A DNA stretch of 64,000 bases from Enterobacter sp. Bisph1 (GCF_000814905.1 NZ_JXAG01000035.1:234570-298569), one strand, 5' to 3'; numbered from the stretch's first letter, positions 28,857 to 40,414 are shown. The notes: generated from the sequence alone by a model not told the origin. Program-made: numbers and translations.

Positions 28857-29040
28857 TTTTCCCATCCCGAATAACCAACTTGTATCTTATGCGGCTAAGC
28901 CGCACCCCGTGATGTCGCCGGGAAAAAACCCGGTATAAAAAAGAAAGGCTAAATGCATAACGAACCAGGAATTCGCGAGAAGGCGCTTCGCTCAAATGTT
29001 ATTGCCTTCCTACACGCTTCATCTTTTCTTACAAAGAAAC

Positions 29041-29054
29041 TAAGATTTTTCCTA
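29041..29054. promoter_or_regulatory. RcsAB box of the flhDC promoter
   Basis: TAAGATTTTTCCTA matches the RcsAB consensus TAAGAATATTCCTA at 12 of 14 bases. Its place, about 185-198 bases upstream of flhD, equals the E. coli box that overlaps the flhDC start site and represses motility. Confidence 0.75.
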
Positions 29055-29121
29055 ATTCCAGGCAACTGTACTCGTAGGTTGTGGGACATACAATCTGACC
29101 CATACGGGAATTTGAAATTTT

Positions 29122-29137
29122 TGTGATCCACGTCACA
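29122..29137. promoter_or_regulatory. CRP site of the flhDC promoter
   Basis: TGTGATCCACGTCACA, a perfect TGTGA-N6-TCACA palindrome, about 75 bases upstream of the likely flhDC start point, as in E. coli, where CRP activates flhDC. Confidence 0.85.
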
Positions 29138-29633
29138 TAATTTACCCGAATATGAGCAATAAATCTATCAGTTCGGCTTGTGAATTGGTCATTTTTTGTA
29201 CAATTAGCGCCCTTTTCTATTCCAAACGAACGAATAGACATGCAAAAAGGCCTCTTAACATCCTTAACTGGTCTGAGGAGCATTGTACTAGCGCATTGAC
29301 ATTTACAAATTTGTGTCTACTGGAGATACAGCGATAAAAAATGCGATAAAACAATGGATTAAATTCTGGAGGGAGTTAATTAATTGCTCGAAGTAACCAT
29401 TTTGCTTTTGTTAATCAATAGGGTTGATAGTTTAAGAGTTCGATCTTTTATCCCGTGAATTTTACTTAATGTATTAAATTAGGTTAATCCGCACCGCTCG
29501 CAAGCATGCCGTTACGTTAGAATAATTTATGAATATTTATGATAACCTTCACATCCCTGTCATAAACACGGCTTGCACTGGTCAAAGAATAAGAGTAATG
29601 CTGAGAAAAATTTGATTCTAACCGGGGTATAAC

Positions 29634-30059
29634 ATGCCTTATGCTCATCTTCTGGTCGCCGTTGCTGTTACGACCGAGAGTCAAAAACTCCTTGCGCAAG
29701 CCATCGATATCGCCCGTCCATGTAACGCACGCGTTACCCTTATCACCTTAGCCTCCGATCCCGAACTCTATAATCAACTTGCCGCGCCGATGATGGAAAA
29801 CGTACGCAACGTTCTGCAGGAAGAGATCCAGCAGTTTCTTGATGGGCTGGTACGCGACGCGAATTATCCTATAGAACGAACAATCATCGCTTCAGGAGAG
29901 CTAAGCGAGCATATCCTGCACGTTTGTCGTACTCAGAGCGTCGATTTAGTGGTGTGTGGGAATCATAACCGGACCTTTTTAGCCCGTGTCGCCTGTTCGG
30001 CGAAAAGCATTGTGCTGGCAAGCGAAGTAGATGTTCTGCTGGTGACGCTGAGGGAGTAA
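29634..30059 (+). CDS. uspC: Universal stress protein UspC
   Basis: 141 residues, single Usp domain: start MPYAHLLVAVAVTTESQKLL and C-terminal VDLVVCGNHNRTFLARVA. UspC belongs to the UspA/C/D class that usually does not bind ATP well; it is a cytoplasmic stress protein linked in E. coli to DNA damage, salt stress and motility. GGGG lies before the ATG. Divergent from flhDC, as in E. coli. Confidence 0.93.
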   Translation: MPYAHLLVAVAVTTESQKLLAQAIDIARPCNARVTLITLASDPELYNQLAAPMMENVRNVLQEEIQQFLDGLVRDANYPIERTIIASGELSEHILHVCRTQSVDLVVCGNHNRTFLARVACSAKSIVLASEVDVLLVTLRE

Positions 30060-30061
30060 AG

Positions 30062-30083
30062 CGCTCCCGCCGGGGCGGGAGCG
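30062..30083. terminator. Hairpin between the convergent uspC and otsA
   Basis: Stem CGCTCCCG/CGGGAGCG closed by a small G/C loop, three bases after the uspC stop. T runs are poor on both sides (TTTACT on the minus strand), so it may be a weak bidirectional terminator. Confidence 0.55.
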
Positions 30084-30092
30084 TGGGTTAAA

Positions 30093-32319
<2,227 letters not shown>

Positions 32320-32483
32320 TTAGCTGAGAGCCGTTTAGTACGGCGTCTCATTATCATTAGCTATGTAAGTATAGACAGTGTGACGCAGCTCGCCATTTTA
32401 AACATGACTTACCAGCCGCTTTTGCGGCTGGTAAGGGATTGAAGTTACACGAGAAGATGCGGGCAAAATTTGAGCGATACGCC

Positions 32484-33464
32484 TCAAACCGTACGTTTGG
32501 CTTTCTGTTTGTAACGGTCGAAAATCACCGCCGCCAGCAGGATCAGGCCGCGCACAACATACTGCGAGAAGGGAGAGATATTTAGCAGGTTCATGGCGTT
32601 TTCTACGGTACCAAGAATCAGAATACCCGCAACCACATAAGAGATTTTTCCGATCCCGCCTTTCAGCGATACGCCGCCCAGCACGCAGGCGGAAATGACA
32701 ATTAACTCATAGCCAATCGAGGTCATCGGCTGCCCGCTGGTCATACGCGATGCAAGGATAATCCCTGCCGCCGCCGATACCAGACCCGAGAGCACAAAAA
32801 TGATGATTTTGGTTCTGACGACCGGCACGCCCGCCAGCCTTGCCGCCTCTTCATTACCGCCAATCGCCAGCGTATTACGGCCAAAGGTGGTTCTGTTCAG
32901 CAGGAAACCAAAAATAATCAGGCAGCCGACCGTCAGCCAGATAGGCGCAGGCAAGCCAAACCAGTTGGTATAGCCGAGGCTGAAGAAACGTTCGTCCTCG
33001 ATGCCAACCGCTTTACCGTCGGAAATGATATAGGCCAGTCCGCGCACAATCTGCATGGTGGCAAGAGTAGTGATCAGGGCGTTGATTTTCAGTCGTGCAA
33101 TCACGAAACCGTTAATAAAGCCGCTGACCACGCCCAGCATCAGCCCGGCGAAAATACCAATCCACAGGCTTTCCGACATGTTGATGACTACCGCTGTGGT
33201 CACACCGGCACAGGCAATCACCGAGGCCACGGAAAGGTCGAAATCACCGGACGCCAGGCAAAAGAGCATGCCGCAGGCAACCATACCGGACATGGAAATC
33301 GCCAGCCCTAACCCTTTCATATTGACGAAAGAGGCGAAGTTCGGCACGAAAACCGCACAGCCGATAAACAGCACGGCAAACACCACCAGCATGCCGAACT
33401 GATCCCAGATGCGCCCGAAACTGAGCGCCGACTTCGGCGGGCGGGACGTAGTTAAAGATGACAT
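32484..33464 (-). CDS. araH: L-arabinose ABC transporter permease AraH
   Basis: 326 residues, about ten membrane segments of the BPD_transp_2 family. Seen: LASGDFDLSVASVIACAGV (about 70-88), a motif of ribose/arabinose-type permeases. It forms the inner membrane channel of AraFGH. 14 bases after araG. It ends near 32484; 185 bases separate it from otsB, with no clear terminator seen. Confidence 0.95.
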   Translation of the reverse strand: MSSLTTSRPPKSALSFGRIWDQFGMLVVFAVLFIGCAVFVPNFASFVNMKGLGLAISMSGMVACGMLFCLASGDFDLSVASVIACAGVTTAVVINMSESLWIGIFAGLMLGVVSGFINGFVIARLKINALITTLATMQIVRGLAYIISDGKAVGIEDERFFSLGYTNWFGLPAPIWLTVGCLIIFGFLLNRTTFGRNTLAIGGNEEAARLAGVPVVRTKIIIFVLSGLVSAAAGIILASRMTSGQPMTSIGYELIVISACVLGGVSLKGGIGKISYVVAGILILGTVENAMNLLNISPFSQYVVRGLILLAAVIFDRYKQKAKRTV

Positions 33465-33478
33465 CGTATTCTCCTCAC

Positions 33479-34993
33479 TCAGGCGACAGCCTGGCTAACT
33501 TTCGGCATTGCAAGGCTTAGCGCCTGCTGTTCATCGCACTGACCATGTAATAACTCACCGGCTATTTCACCTTCACGCATCACCACAATACGGTCGGCAA
33601 CACCGAGCACTTCCGGCAAATCGCTGGAGGCAAACAGTACCGCCACGCCGCGAGAAGCCAGCGCGTAAATCACGTTGTAGATTTCATGTTTCGCCCCGAC
33701 ATCGATCCCACGCGTAGGCTCGTCAAGGAGGATCACTTTCATCTCTTCCGATAACCAGCGACCGAGAATCGCCTTCTGCTGGTTACCGCCGGAGAGATTC
33801 ATAATCAGTTGATCGGCGCCCGGCGTTTTGATATTGAGCGAACGAATATGGTGCTCGGCGTTTTGACTCTCCCAGCCATCATTAATTAAGCAGCCTGCGC
33901 GAATGTATTTACGCCGCGCGCTGATGTTAATGTTCTCCTGCACCGAATGAACCGGAATAATGCCTTCGGCTTTGCGGTCTTCAGGACAGAGCATCATCCC
34001 GGCACGGATCGCGTGGGCAGGTTTTTGGATATTGACGAGCTCACCATCAATAAACACCTGACCAGCTGTTATCCTGGTGCCGCCAAACAGCCCTTTCATT
34101 AGTTCGCTGCGCCCGGCACCCACTAAGCCAAACAGACCGACGATCTCGCCCTGACGCACATCAAGGGAGATTGGCGTGCGTACGCCCGGCGCTTTCACGC
34201 CTTCAAGACGCAGGCGTTGTTCGCCATATTCACGCGGTTGCCAGCCATAAATATCGCCCAGCTCGCGCCCGACCATCGCCTGCACCAGCTGGTCGTGATT
34301 GACCTGCTGCATATCGGTAAAGGTGCGCACATAGCGCCCATCTTTAAACACGGTAATCGCGTCGCTGAGGGCAAATATCTCTTCCATACGGTGAGAGACA
34401 TAGAGAATGACGCGCCCCTCTTTACGCAGCTCGCGGATCACGCGAAACAAGTTGTCAATTTCCCGCGCCGACAGCGAGCTGGTCGGTTCATCAAAGGCGA
34501 TAACTTTGGCGTTACGTGCCAGCGCTTTAGCGATCTCCACCATCTGCCACTGACCAATAGAGAGATACTTCAGCGGCGTTTGCGGATCGATATCCAGCCC
34601 CAGATGTTTAAGCTGTAAACCCGCTTCATAGTTAAGTAACGAGCGGTTTACGAAGCCGCCTTTATGCGGCAACTGTCCCAGGTAGATATTCTCGGCGACG
34701 GTCATTTCCGGCACCAAATGGAGCTCCTGGTAAATAATGGCAACCCCGGCGTTCAGCGCGGCGGTGGTATCGGCAAAGGAGACCTCTTCTCCTTTTATTG
34801 CCAGCGTTCCCGTCGTCGGCGCGTAATTCCCGCTGAGGATTTTAAGTAAGGTTGATTTACCGGCACCGTTCTCGCCCATCAAGGCGTGAACCTGCCCGGC
34901 ATAACAATCAAAACTGATCTCGCTCAGGGCTTTTACACCGGGGAAAGTCTTGCCGATGCCGCGAAACGAGAGGTAAGGAGTAGACTGTTGCAT
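33479..34993 (-). CDS. araG: L-arabinose ABC transporter ATP-binding protein AraG
   Basis: 504 residues from the ATG at 34993 (start [20 protein letters not shown], the E. coli length). Two ABC domains: Walker [10 protein letters not shown] (about 39-47), signature [10 protein letters not shown] and Walker [11 protein letters not shown] in the first; degenerate Walker [10 protein letters not shown], signature [11 protein letters not shown] and Walker [11 protein letters not shown] in the second. Drives arabinose import. An intergenic hairpin separates it from araF. Confidence 0.97.
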   Translation of the reverse strand: MQQSTPYLSFRGIGKTFPGVKALSEISFDCYAGQVHALMGENGAGKSTLLKILSGNYAPTTGTLAIKGEEVSFADTTAALNAGVAIIYQELHLVPEMTVAENIYLGQLPHKGGFVNRSLLNYEAGLQLKHLGLDIDPQTPLKYLSIGQWQMVEIAKALARNAKVIAFDEPTSSLSAREIDNLFRVIRELRKEGRVILYVSHRMEEIFALSDAITVFKDGRYVRTFTDMQQVNHDQLVQAMVGRELGDIYGWQPREYGEQRLRLEGVKAPGVRTPISLDVRQGEIVGLFGLVGAGRSELMKGLFGGTRITAGQVFIDGELVNIQKPAHAIRAGMMLCPEDRKAEGIIPVHSVQENINISARRKYIRAGCLINDGWESQNAEHHIRSLNIKTPGADQLIMNLSGGNQQKAILGRWLSEEMKVILLDEPTRGIDVGAKHEIYNVIYALASRGVAVLFASSDLPEVLGVADRIVVMREGEIAGELLHGQCDEQQALSLAMPKVSQAVA

Positions 34994-35026
34994 AACGTCT
35001 CCGCAAAACAGTTCATTGTACGTCTG

Positions 35027-35048
35027 GCTCCCCGCGCGTGCGGGGAGC
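35027..35048. repeat. Hairpin between araF and araG
   Basis: A 9-bp perfect stem GCTCCCCGC/GCGGGGAGC with loop GCGT and no T run. In binding-protein operons such hairpins protect the upstream mRNA and keep the binding protein in excess. Confidence 0.65.
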
Positions 35049-35063
35049 GCAACCAACAGAGAA

Positions 35064-36044
35064 TTACAGTCCTTTTTTCGCCAGCTCTTCTTTGAAGTTA
35101 TCGCGGGTAATCAGCACCACATCGGTGACCGCGGTGAATTTCGGCGGTTCAACGCCTTTGGTGACCCAGTTGTAGAGCAGCTCACTGGTTTTGTAGCCGT
35201 GAACGTCCGGGCTTGGCAGCAGAGAGCCGAAGAAGCCCGTTGCCTGCGATTTGGACAGTTCGCTTACTGCATCGACGCCGTTAATACCGATCCCGATAAC
35301 GTCAGCCGCTTTGAAGCCCTGCCCTTCTGTGGCGCGCACGCCACCCAGCACGGTGTTGTCGTTCATGCCGAGCACCAGCCAGTGTTTCACTTCCGGATGC
35401 TGTACCAGCAGGGAGTTACCGGCATCAAATGCGCCGGGGATATCGTTGGATTTTGTCGGCACCTGGTAGATCTGTTTTTCCGGGAAACCGGCTTTTTTCA
35501 GCGCATCCATCGAACCGGTGGTGCGGCGGCGAGCGGTATCCAGTTCGTTCGCCGTAATCGCCATCACGCCGGTCTGTTTGACATCCCAGCCGCGTTTTTG
35601 CATCTCTTTATACAGTTCGTCGCCCTGACGCGCGCCGATCTCACTTGCCGCCATCATGACCAGCGGCACGCTTTCCATCGGCTGACCTTTCGCGTTGACG
35701 AATTGATCATCGACGGTGATTACTTTCATGTCGTAACCGCGCGCTTTCGCCACAATCGCCGAACCCAGTTTCGGGTCAGGTGTACAAATCACAAAACCTT
35801 TCGCCCCGCTGGCCGCCAGGCTATCAATGGCGTTGAGGGTTTTCTCACCGTCGGGAACGGCAATCTTAATCACTTCAAAACCCAAATCTTTGCCTGCCTT
35901 ATCAGCGAAGCGCCACTCGGTCTGGAACCAGGGTTCTTCGGGCTGTTTAACCAGGAAACCGAGCTTCATGGTTTCAGCGATAGCGGATTGTGACATAACG
36001 GCAGCCAGGCCGATGGCCGCCAACGCTTTAGTGAATTTGTGCAT
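35064..36044 (-). CDS. araF: L-arabinose-binding periplasmic protein AraF
   Basis: 326 residues from the ATG at 36044 with GGAG upstream. Signal peptide [23 protein letters not shown]. The mature part matches E. coli AraF, with [30 protein letters not shown] and [19 protein letters not shown] (ligand region). It binds L-arabinose in the periplasm and delivers it to AraGH. First gene of araFGH. Confidence 0.97.
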   Translation of the reverse strand: MHKFTKALAAIGLAAVMSQSAIAETMKLGFLVKQPEEPWFQTEWRFADKAGKDLGFEVIKIAVPDGEKTLNAIDSLAASGAKGFVICTPDPKLGSAIVAKARGYDMKVITVDDQFVNAKGQPMESVPLVMMAASEIGARQGDELYKEMQKRGWDVKQTGVMAITANELDTARRRTTGSMDALKKAGFPEKQIYQVPTKSNDIPGAFDAGNSLLVQHPEVKHWLVLGMNDNTVLGGVRATEGQGFKAADVIGIGINGVDAVSELSKSQATGFFGSLLPSPDVHGYKTSELLYNWVTKGVEPPKFTAVTDVVLITRDNFKEELAKKGL

Positions 36045-36188
36045 GGTAAACTCCGGCTTTAGCATTCTAATATGTAGGGAAAATAACTAATCAGCTCTTT
36101 TAAAAGTTCATAAAACAAGGCATTAGAGTCCATGTATCCCTGGTCCTCTGTGCTGGAGTTAGTTTTAGCGGGAAATTGATTCTCCATA

Positions 36189-36307
36189 GGAGAGCGGCAT
36201 CACACGGCAGAATTACAGTAATTCCGTACATAAATTCAGCGAATTAGCACATAAAAATAGCCGATTTTGTCGGACAAATGGCGGGGGTAAAAGCAGGATA
36301 ATCCATA
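36189..36307 (-). promoter_or_regulatory. Possible CRP and AraC sites of araFGH
   Basis: A CRP-like site with one good half (TGTGA on the minus strand, 36189-36204) and an AraC-type half-site, AAGC-N7-TCCATA (36291-36307), one base off TAGC-N7-TCCATA. Both lie in the 317-base gap between araF and the DJ-1 gene. The AraC-type site is far (about 250 bases) from araF, so its role is uncertain. Confidence 0.35.
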
Positions 36308-36361
36308 ACATCAGCCAGCTTATCCTTGTGCCCGGATGCGACGTACATCCGGGCGGAAAAG

Positions 36362-36919
36362 CTACCAGCTATAGTAGATATGATCGGCGTGATCTCGCGC
36401 CGCGGTTTCGTCACCTTGCAGACGGGCAGCCAGGGTTAGCGCAAAATCGAAGGCCAGACCCAATCCTTTACCGCTGATCAGGTTGCCATCTTCCACCACC
36501 GGCGCGTCGACATAGACGCCATCAGTGACGGTTTCAAACAGATCCCCTGAGCAGACATAGCGGCGGCCTTTCAGTAAGCCATTACCGCCCAGCACACGCG
36601 CGGCGGCCGAACAGAGCGGGCAGATAAATTTCCCTGCCGCATCGTGGGATTTTACGAATTCAACCACCGCCGGGCTGGCGGCAAGATTGACGCTGCCCTG
36701 CGGTCCGCCGGGCAGTACGATGGCGTCGTACAGGGTTTGCTGCCGTTCGGTGAGCGTGCTGTCCGCCACCATCGGGACATTGTGATAGCTCACCACCGCA
36801 CGCGATTCGGCGCAGGCCAGCGTTTCGACCTCAATCTCTAAGCGACGCAGAATATCAATAGTGATAATCGCTTCCGCTTCTTCAAAACCGGGCGCCAACA
36901 ACACCGCCACTTTTTTCAT
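36362..36919 (-). CDS. DJ-1/PfpI family protein
   Basis: 185 residues, one DJ-1/PfpI domain: LLAPGFEEAEAIITIDILRR (8-27) with the conserved Glu, IVLPGGPQGSVNLAASP (about 67-83) and the elbow FICPLCSAAARVLG (about 97-110), where the nucleophile Cys is followed by Ser-Ala rather than the more common Ala-Ala-Pro. Family members include chaperones, glyoxalases and deglycases (disputed); which applies is unknown. It is a different paralog from YajL. Single gene between araFGH and yecJ. Confidence 0.85.
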   Translation of the reverse strand: MKKVAVLLAPGFEEAEAIITIDILRRLEIEVETLACAESRAVVSYHNVPMVADSTLTERQQTLYDAIVLPGGPQGSVNLAASPAVVEFVKSHDAAGKFICPLCSAAARVLGGNGLLKGRRYVCSGDLFETVTDGVYVDAPVVEDGNLISGKGLGLAFDFALTLAARLQGDETAARDHADHIYYSW

Positions 36920-37040
36920 TCCCTGCTCCTTAGGTTTAAGGTTGGTTGTGATATAGGGCCTTAGTGTAAATCAAAACACCGTTTCAAAATTTACACTACG
37001 TCACAGACCAGCGGCTAAAGGCAGCGAAGAGAGGAAAAAA

Positions 37041-37292
37041 TCAGTGCGCTTCGCCCTGCGGGGTAAATTTCAGTTCAATCAGCGCAATGGCTTTTTGGAT
37101 AGCGCGACGGGTTACCGGGTCGGCGGCGGCGGGATGACTGGTAAAATCGATGCTTTTAAGCTGATTGGCCATTTTCTCACGCACTTCAACCGGCGCGATG
37201 ACATCAATAACATCGAGGATTTGTTTGATAACCAACTGGCAGGCTACGACATCGGAAACCAGCTCTTCGTCTACGGACAGATTTTGCGACAT
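37041..37292 (-). CDS. yecJ: DUF2766 protein YecJ
   Basis: 83 residues, nearly the same as E. coli YecJ ([45 protein letters not shown]). Small acidic cytoplasmic protein of unknown function. AGGAG lies before the ATG. Conserved location beside azuC. Confidence 0.92.
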   Translation of the reverse strand: MSQNLSVDEELVSDVVACQLVIKQILDVIDVIAPVEVREKMANQLKSIDFTSHPAAADPVTRRAIQKAIALIELKFTPQGEAH

Positions 37293-37384
37293 AGGATGCT
37301 CCTTTAATCAAGGGCGTCATAGTAGCGGGAAATGGCGGGTAAGAGTAGGTTCGCGCCGAAAAGAGGCTGCGGTTTGCGCATAAA

Positions 37385-37407
37385 AAAACCTGCTCGCGGC
37401 AGGTTTT
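37385..37407. terminator. Terminator of azuC
   Basis: Stem AAAACCTGC/GCAGGTTTT with loop TCGCG, flanked by A and T runs on the two sides, so it works on both strands. It ends directly after azuC on the minus strand. Confidence 0.88.
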
Positions 37408-37413
37408 TTTTCA

Positions 37414-37497
37414 TCAGAACATAGCGCCTGGCGGTACGTCTTTGAAAGTTTTGCAATAGGTTTCAAACATGTGCTTCAGAATTTTACGCAGTTTCAT
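37414..37497 (-). CDS. azuC: Small amphipathic protein AzuC (27 residues); also a likely sRNA (AzuR)
   Basis: ATG at 37497, stop at 37414-37416; GGAG lies 6 bases upstream. The product starts MKLRKILKHMFETYCKTFKD and ends VPPGAMF, a clear match to the 28-residue E. coli AzuC. In E. coli the same short transcript codes for a membrane-associated protein that binds GlpD and acts as a base-pairing RNA, and is repressed by CRP. The ORF is followed at once by a strong terminator, so the transcript would be about 200 bases or less. A CRP site lies upstream. Confidence 0.9.
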   Translation of the reverse strand: MKLRKILKHMFETYCKTFKDVPPGAMF

Positions 37498-37579
37498 TTT
37501 TTGCTCCGGCGATGTGTTATGCAGGTGTTACGTCTCTATGGGCATATAATATGAACTCCATCACAAAATGCAATTCCTT

Positions 37580-37595
37580 TGTGATGGAAATCACG
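37580..37595. promoter_or_regulatory. CRP site upstream of azuC
   Basis: TGTGATGGAAATCACG, one base off TGTGA-N6-TCACA. A second CRP-like half-site (TGTGATGG on the minus strand, near 37556-37565) sits between TTGCAT and TATTAT, which look like the -35 and -10 boxes (spacer 16). Overlap with the promoter would fit the CRP repression known for azuCR in E. coli. Confidence 0.65.
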
Positions 37596-37709
37596 TTTCA
37601 AAAATGAAAAATGCGCTAGGTTTGTTAAAAATTAAATTATAAATCCTACAGTTAGCGCGCTAAAATTTTTTTTAGCATCCTCAATTATTTTTGCAAATGG
37701 CAAGCTTAG

Positions 37710-39134
37710 ATGACTGAAAGCACCCTCTCGCGAAAGACAGGAGGTCTTTCCCCCGCCGCGCTACTGGTCGCCGGCGCTTTTTTTATGGAATTTATCGACG
37801 GTACGGTGATCGCCACCGCCCTGCCGGATATGGCAAAAACCTTTGGCGTCGAAGCCGTAGCTCTCAATATTGGGATTAGCGCGTATTTAATCACGCTGGC
37901 AGTACTGATTCCGGCCAGCGGCTGGATTGCTGACCGCTTTGGCGCACGAAACGTTTTCTCGCTGGCGCTATTGATTTTTACCCTCGCCTCGGTGCTATGC
38001 GGATTCTCCACCAGCGTTGATATGTTTGTCTCAATGCGCATCCTGCAGGGGAGCGGCGGCGCGCTGATGGTCCCCGTGGGTCGCCTTGCGGTGCTGCGTA
38101 CCACACCAAAACACCAGTTGATCACCGCTATCGCTACCCTGACCTGGCCGGCGCTGGTGGCACCGATTATTGGCCCGCCCCTTGGCGGCTTTATTACCCA
38201 CTATGCCGACTGGCGCTGGATCTTCTTTATTAATGTGCCGTTGGGCCTGCTGGCAATGGCGCTGGCATTACGCATTATCCCGAATATTCGCGAAGAGGAG
38301 CGCCGCCCGTTCGATATGACGGGATTTATCGCTACCTCTGTAGCGATGGTGAGCCTGGTGTATGCGATGGAAGCCCTCGGTTCGCAACATCCGCAGGGCG
38401 CGCTAACGGTAGGTTTACTGGCGCTCGGTGCGGCAAGCCTTGTTTTTACCCTGCGCCATTTTCGCCGCGCCCGCTGGCCAATGATCCGCCTCGATGCGCT
38501 GACGGTACCGACCTTTCGCGTAACGATGTACGGCGGTTCCCTGTTTCGTGCATCAATCAGCGCTGTACCGTTTCTGCTGCCGCTGCTGTTCCAGGTGGGC
38601 TTCGGCATGGATCCGTTCCACGCCGGGCTGCTGGTGCTGGCGGTGTTTGCCGGTAATCTGTCGATCAAACCGGCAACGACACCGCTTATCCGCTGGCTGG
38701 GGTTCAAAAAACTGCTGTTGATCAACGGTACGCTGAATGTACTGGCGCTGCTGGCGTGCGCATTACTGAGTTCCCAGACGCCGGTATGGCTGACGTTTGT
38801 GATTCTCTTTCTGGGTGGTGTCTTCCGTTCGGTGCAGTTTACCGGCGTCAGCACGCTGGCCTTCGCGGATGTGCCTTCGGCGCAAATGAGCTATGCCAAT
38901 ACCTTGTTCAGCACCGCAACGCAGCTTGCGGTCGGTTTAGGCATTACCCTTGGCGCGATTGGTATTCGTATCGGCGAACAGGTGAGCGGCTGGTTGCAGA
39001 TAACGGCGGTGGAAGGGATTAGCTTCCGGCTGGCGTTTGTGTTTATTGCGTTGATTTGTCTGGCCGGCATGGTCGATACGCTGCGTTTAACAAAAGATGC
39101 CGGTAGCGCGGTGTCGCAGAAAAAAAGAGTTTAA
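37710..39134 (+). CDS. DHA2-type MFS drug exporter
   Basis: 474 residues with about 14 membrane segments. Motifs seen: FFMEFIDGTVIATALPDMA (about 25-43), motif A GWIADRFGARNVFS (about 71-84), and motif C-like GPPLGGFITHYADWRWIFFI (about 155-174). Family members such as EmrB and MdtD export drugs or organic acids with protons. Substrate unknown. No partner membrane-fusion gene is nearby, so it probably works alone. Backbone-like composition; position between azuC and yecR is not that of E. coli. Confidence 0.85.
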   Translation: MTESTLSRKTGGLSPAALLVAGAFFMEFIDGTVIATALPDMAKTFGVEAVALNIGISAYLITLAVLIPASGWIADRFGARNVFSLALLIFTLASVLCGFSTSVDMFVSMRILQGSGGALMVPVGRLAVLRTTPKHQLITAIATLTWPALVAPIIGPPLGGFITHYADWRWIFFINVPLGLLAMALALRIIPNIREEERRPFDMTGFIATSVAMVSLVYAMEALGSQHPQGALTVGLLALGAASLVFTLRHFRRARWPMIRLDALTVPTFRVTMYGGSLFRASISAVPFLLPLLFQVGFGMDPFHAGLLVLAVFAGNLSIKPATTPLIRWLGFKKLLLINGTLNVLALLACALLSSQTPVWLTFVILFLGGVFRSVQFTGVSTLAFADVPSAQMSYANTLFSTATQLAVGLGITLGAIGIRIGEQVSGWLQITAVEGISFRLAFVFIALICLAGMVDTLRLTKDAGSAVSQKKRV

Positions 39135-39146
39135 GGCTGGAGAAAC

Positions 39147-39170
39147 AAGCCGCAGCGGGCGCTGCGGCTT
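39147..39170. terminator. Hairpin between the convergent MFS and isomerase genes
   Basis: A 10-bp stem AAGCCGCAGC/GCTGCGGCTT with loop GGGC. T runs are short, so it is probably a weak bidirectional terminator. Confidence 0.55.
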
Positions 39171-39177
39171 AGGATAA

Positions 39178-39816
39178 TCAGGCAAGGATTTCGCGCACGA
39201 AGGCTTCGATCTCTTTGTTCTGGCAGTTTTCAAAGAAACATTTCTGGAAACGCTCGCCGGAAACGGCGGTTTTCACCAGCTCGCGGTCGATAGCACGCAG
39301 GGTATCGAGATAGTTCTCTTTCACCACTGCCGCTTTTACCTGGTTAAGAATACCGGCGTTGCGCACCTGCGGCTCTTTACGCTCTGGCGGATAACCTTCC
39401 CCTTTACGGCCGGTAAACGCTTTCTCAAAAATAAAGCGCACGTTCAGCTCTGCACCCCAGCCAAACCCTTTGGCGAACGGCAGCGCCAGCGCGTTACCGT
39501 TGTTGATTTGCGCGAACAGGAACGCATCTGCCGGATCGATACAGTAACCGCACACCACGCCCGGATGAATGTTGAGGGACATCAGCGCGCCCTGGCCGGT
39601 ACCACAGCCGGTGACCACAAAATCCACTGCTTTGGCGTTAAGCAGGATGCTGGCCATAATGCCAAGGTGGATATAGGTCAGATGATGATCGTTCTCATCG
39701 CTCATCCCAACGTTGTAAACCGGAAAATCTTTCTCGTCGGCAACCGTCTTCAGCTCTTTGAGGATGATGGCGTTCTTCGCCGCCTGGCTGTTTTCCATCA
39801 TCAGTGCAATTTTCAT
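39178..39816 (-). CDS. RpiB/LacA/LacB-family sugar-phosphate isomerase
   Basis: 212 residues from the ATG at 39816 (GGAGAG upstream). Start MKIALMMENSQAAKNAIIL; the family core GCGTGQGALMSLNIHPGVVCGY (about 79-100) has the active Cys and glycine loop. By family it interconverts an aldose and a ketose phosphate or a related acid. A KdgR-like box lies upstream, and a sugar-phosphate isomerase called spiX was predicted as a KdgR target in pectin-degrading relatives (my recollection), so it may act in uronate breakdown. The substrate is not proven. Confidence 0.78.
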   Translation of the reverse strand: MKIALMMENSQAAKNAIILKELKTVADEKDFPVYNVGMSDENDHHLTYIHLGIMASILLNAKAVDFVVTGCGTGQGALMSLNIHPGVVCGYCIDPADAFLFAQINNGNALALPFAKGFGWGAELNVRFIFEKAFTGRKGEGYPPERKEPQVRNAGILNQVKAAVVKENYLDTLRAIDRELVKTAVSGERFQKCFFENCQNKEIEAFVREILA

Positions 39817-39893
39817 CTTCTCTCTCCTGTTACATGCGTCAGATAGCAAAAGTTGAGTAAACCTTACTACCTGACAAACATTCTTTCAAATTT

Positions 39894-39912
39894 AATGAAA
39901 AAACGTTTTAAA
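39894..39912. promoter_or_regulatory. KdgR-like operator upstream of the isomerase
   Basis: The 19 bases AATGAAAAAACGTTTTAAA agree with AATRAAAYRNYRTTTYATT at 16 positions. It lies 78-96 bases upstream of the isomerase start, a normal place for a promoter-overlapping operator. Confidence 0.55.
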
Positions 39913-40052
39913 AATCAGAAGCAGCTTCACAGTTTTACCGCTACTACTCCGCCGTCGTGATTAGTAACGGTTGATTGGCGGGTTATTCTGCCGATTGGCT
40001 GTCGGGCAGCGCGCTAAGATGAGATCATGCCCCAATGAAATAGAGTGATTTC

Positions 40053-40385
40053 ATGAAGAGAATAGTTGTTGCCGCCTCGCTGCTCCTGCTCGCGGGATGC
40101 ACGATGACCAAAGAAGCAGAAGTGAGCAGCGTCGATCCCATCAGCGGCCTGGTGCGCCTGAGTTTTAACCAGTCGATGATGCAAAACGCGAAGTATGATA
40201 GCTATACCGCGCAAGGTACGGCGAATAAACAGTGCCAGCAGATGGGTTACGCTACCGCAGTACCCTATGGACAAGCGGTGCAAACCTGTAGCCTGATTAG
40301 CGGCTCGGTCTGTATGAACACCAAAGTGACCATTCAGTATCAGTGTCGCGGCGTCGCCTTTGTACAAATTAAACCTACCTGGTAA
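40053..40385 (+). CDS. yecR: YecR-like lipoprotein
   Basis: 110 residues. Lipoprotein signal MKRIVVAASLLLLAGC with the lipobox Cys at 16. Four further Cys (QCQQ, QTCSL, SVCMN, YQCRG) may form two disulfides in the periplasm. E. coli yecR sits at the same place before ftnA and is controlled by FlhDC; its function is unknown. GAG lies before the ATG. Confidence 0.88.
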   Translation: MKRIVVAASLLLLAGCTMTKEAEVSSVDPISGLVRLSFNQSMMQNAKYDSYTAQGTANKQCQQMGYATAVPYGQAVQTCSLISGSVCMNTKVTIQYQCRGVAFVQIKPTW

Positions 40386-40390
40386 TGTTT

Positions 40391-40414
40391 AAGCCAGCTT
40401 ATTTCTGCTGGCTT
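40391..40414 (+). terminator. Probable terminator of yecR
   Basis: Stem AAGCCAGC/GCTGGCTT with an 8-base loop, followed by AATGTTT, a poor T run. Confidence 0.55.

Larger units (their letters stand above)
28857..29633. promoter_or_regulatory. flhDC leader and flhDC/uspC divergent control region
   Basis: About 775 bases without a gene. The part next to flhD is a leader of about 200 bases with two small hairpins (TGCGGCTTAGCCGCA near 28893-28907 and CCGGG-A6-CCCGG near 28918-28933), a type of leader that binds CsrA and small RNAs in relatives. The RcsAB and CRP sites follow. The rest, toward uspC, is AT-rich with no ORF; it should hold the uspC promoter, which I could not define. Confidence 0.7.

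Noticed and set aside
35016..35993. 325-codon plus-strand frame
   Set aside because: Antisense shadow of araF; His/Arg/Phe-rich, typical of a complement frame.
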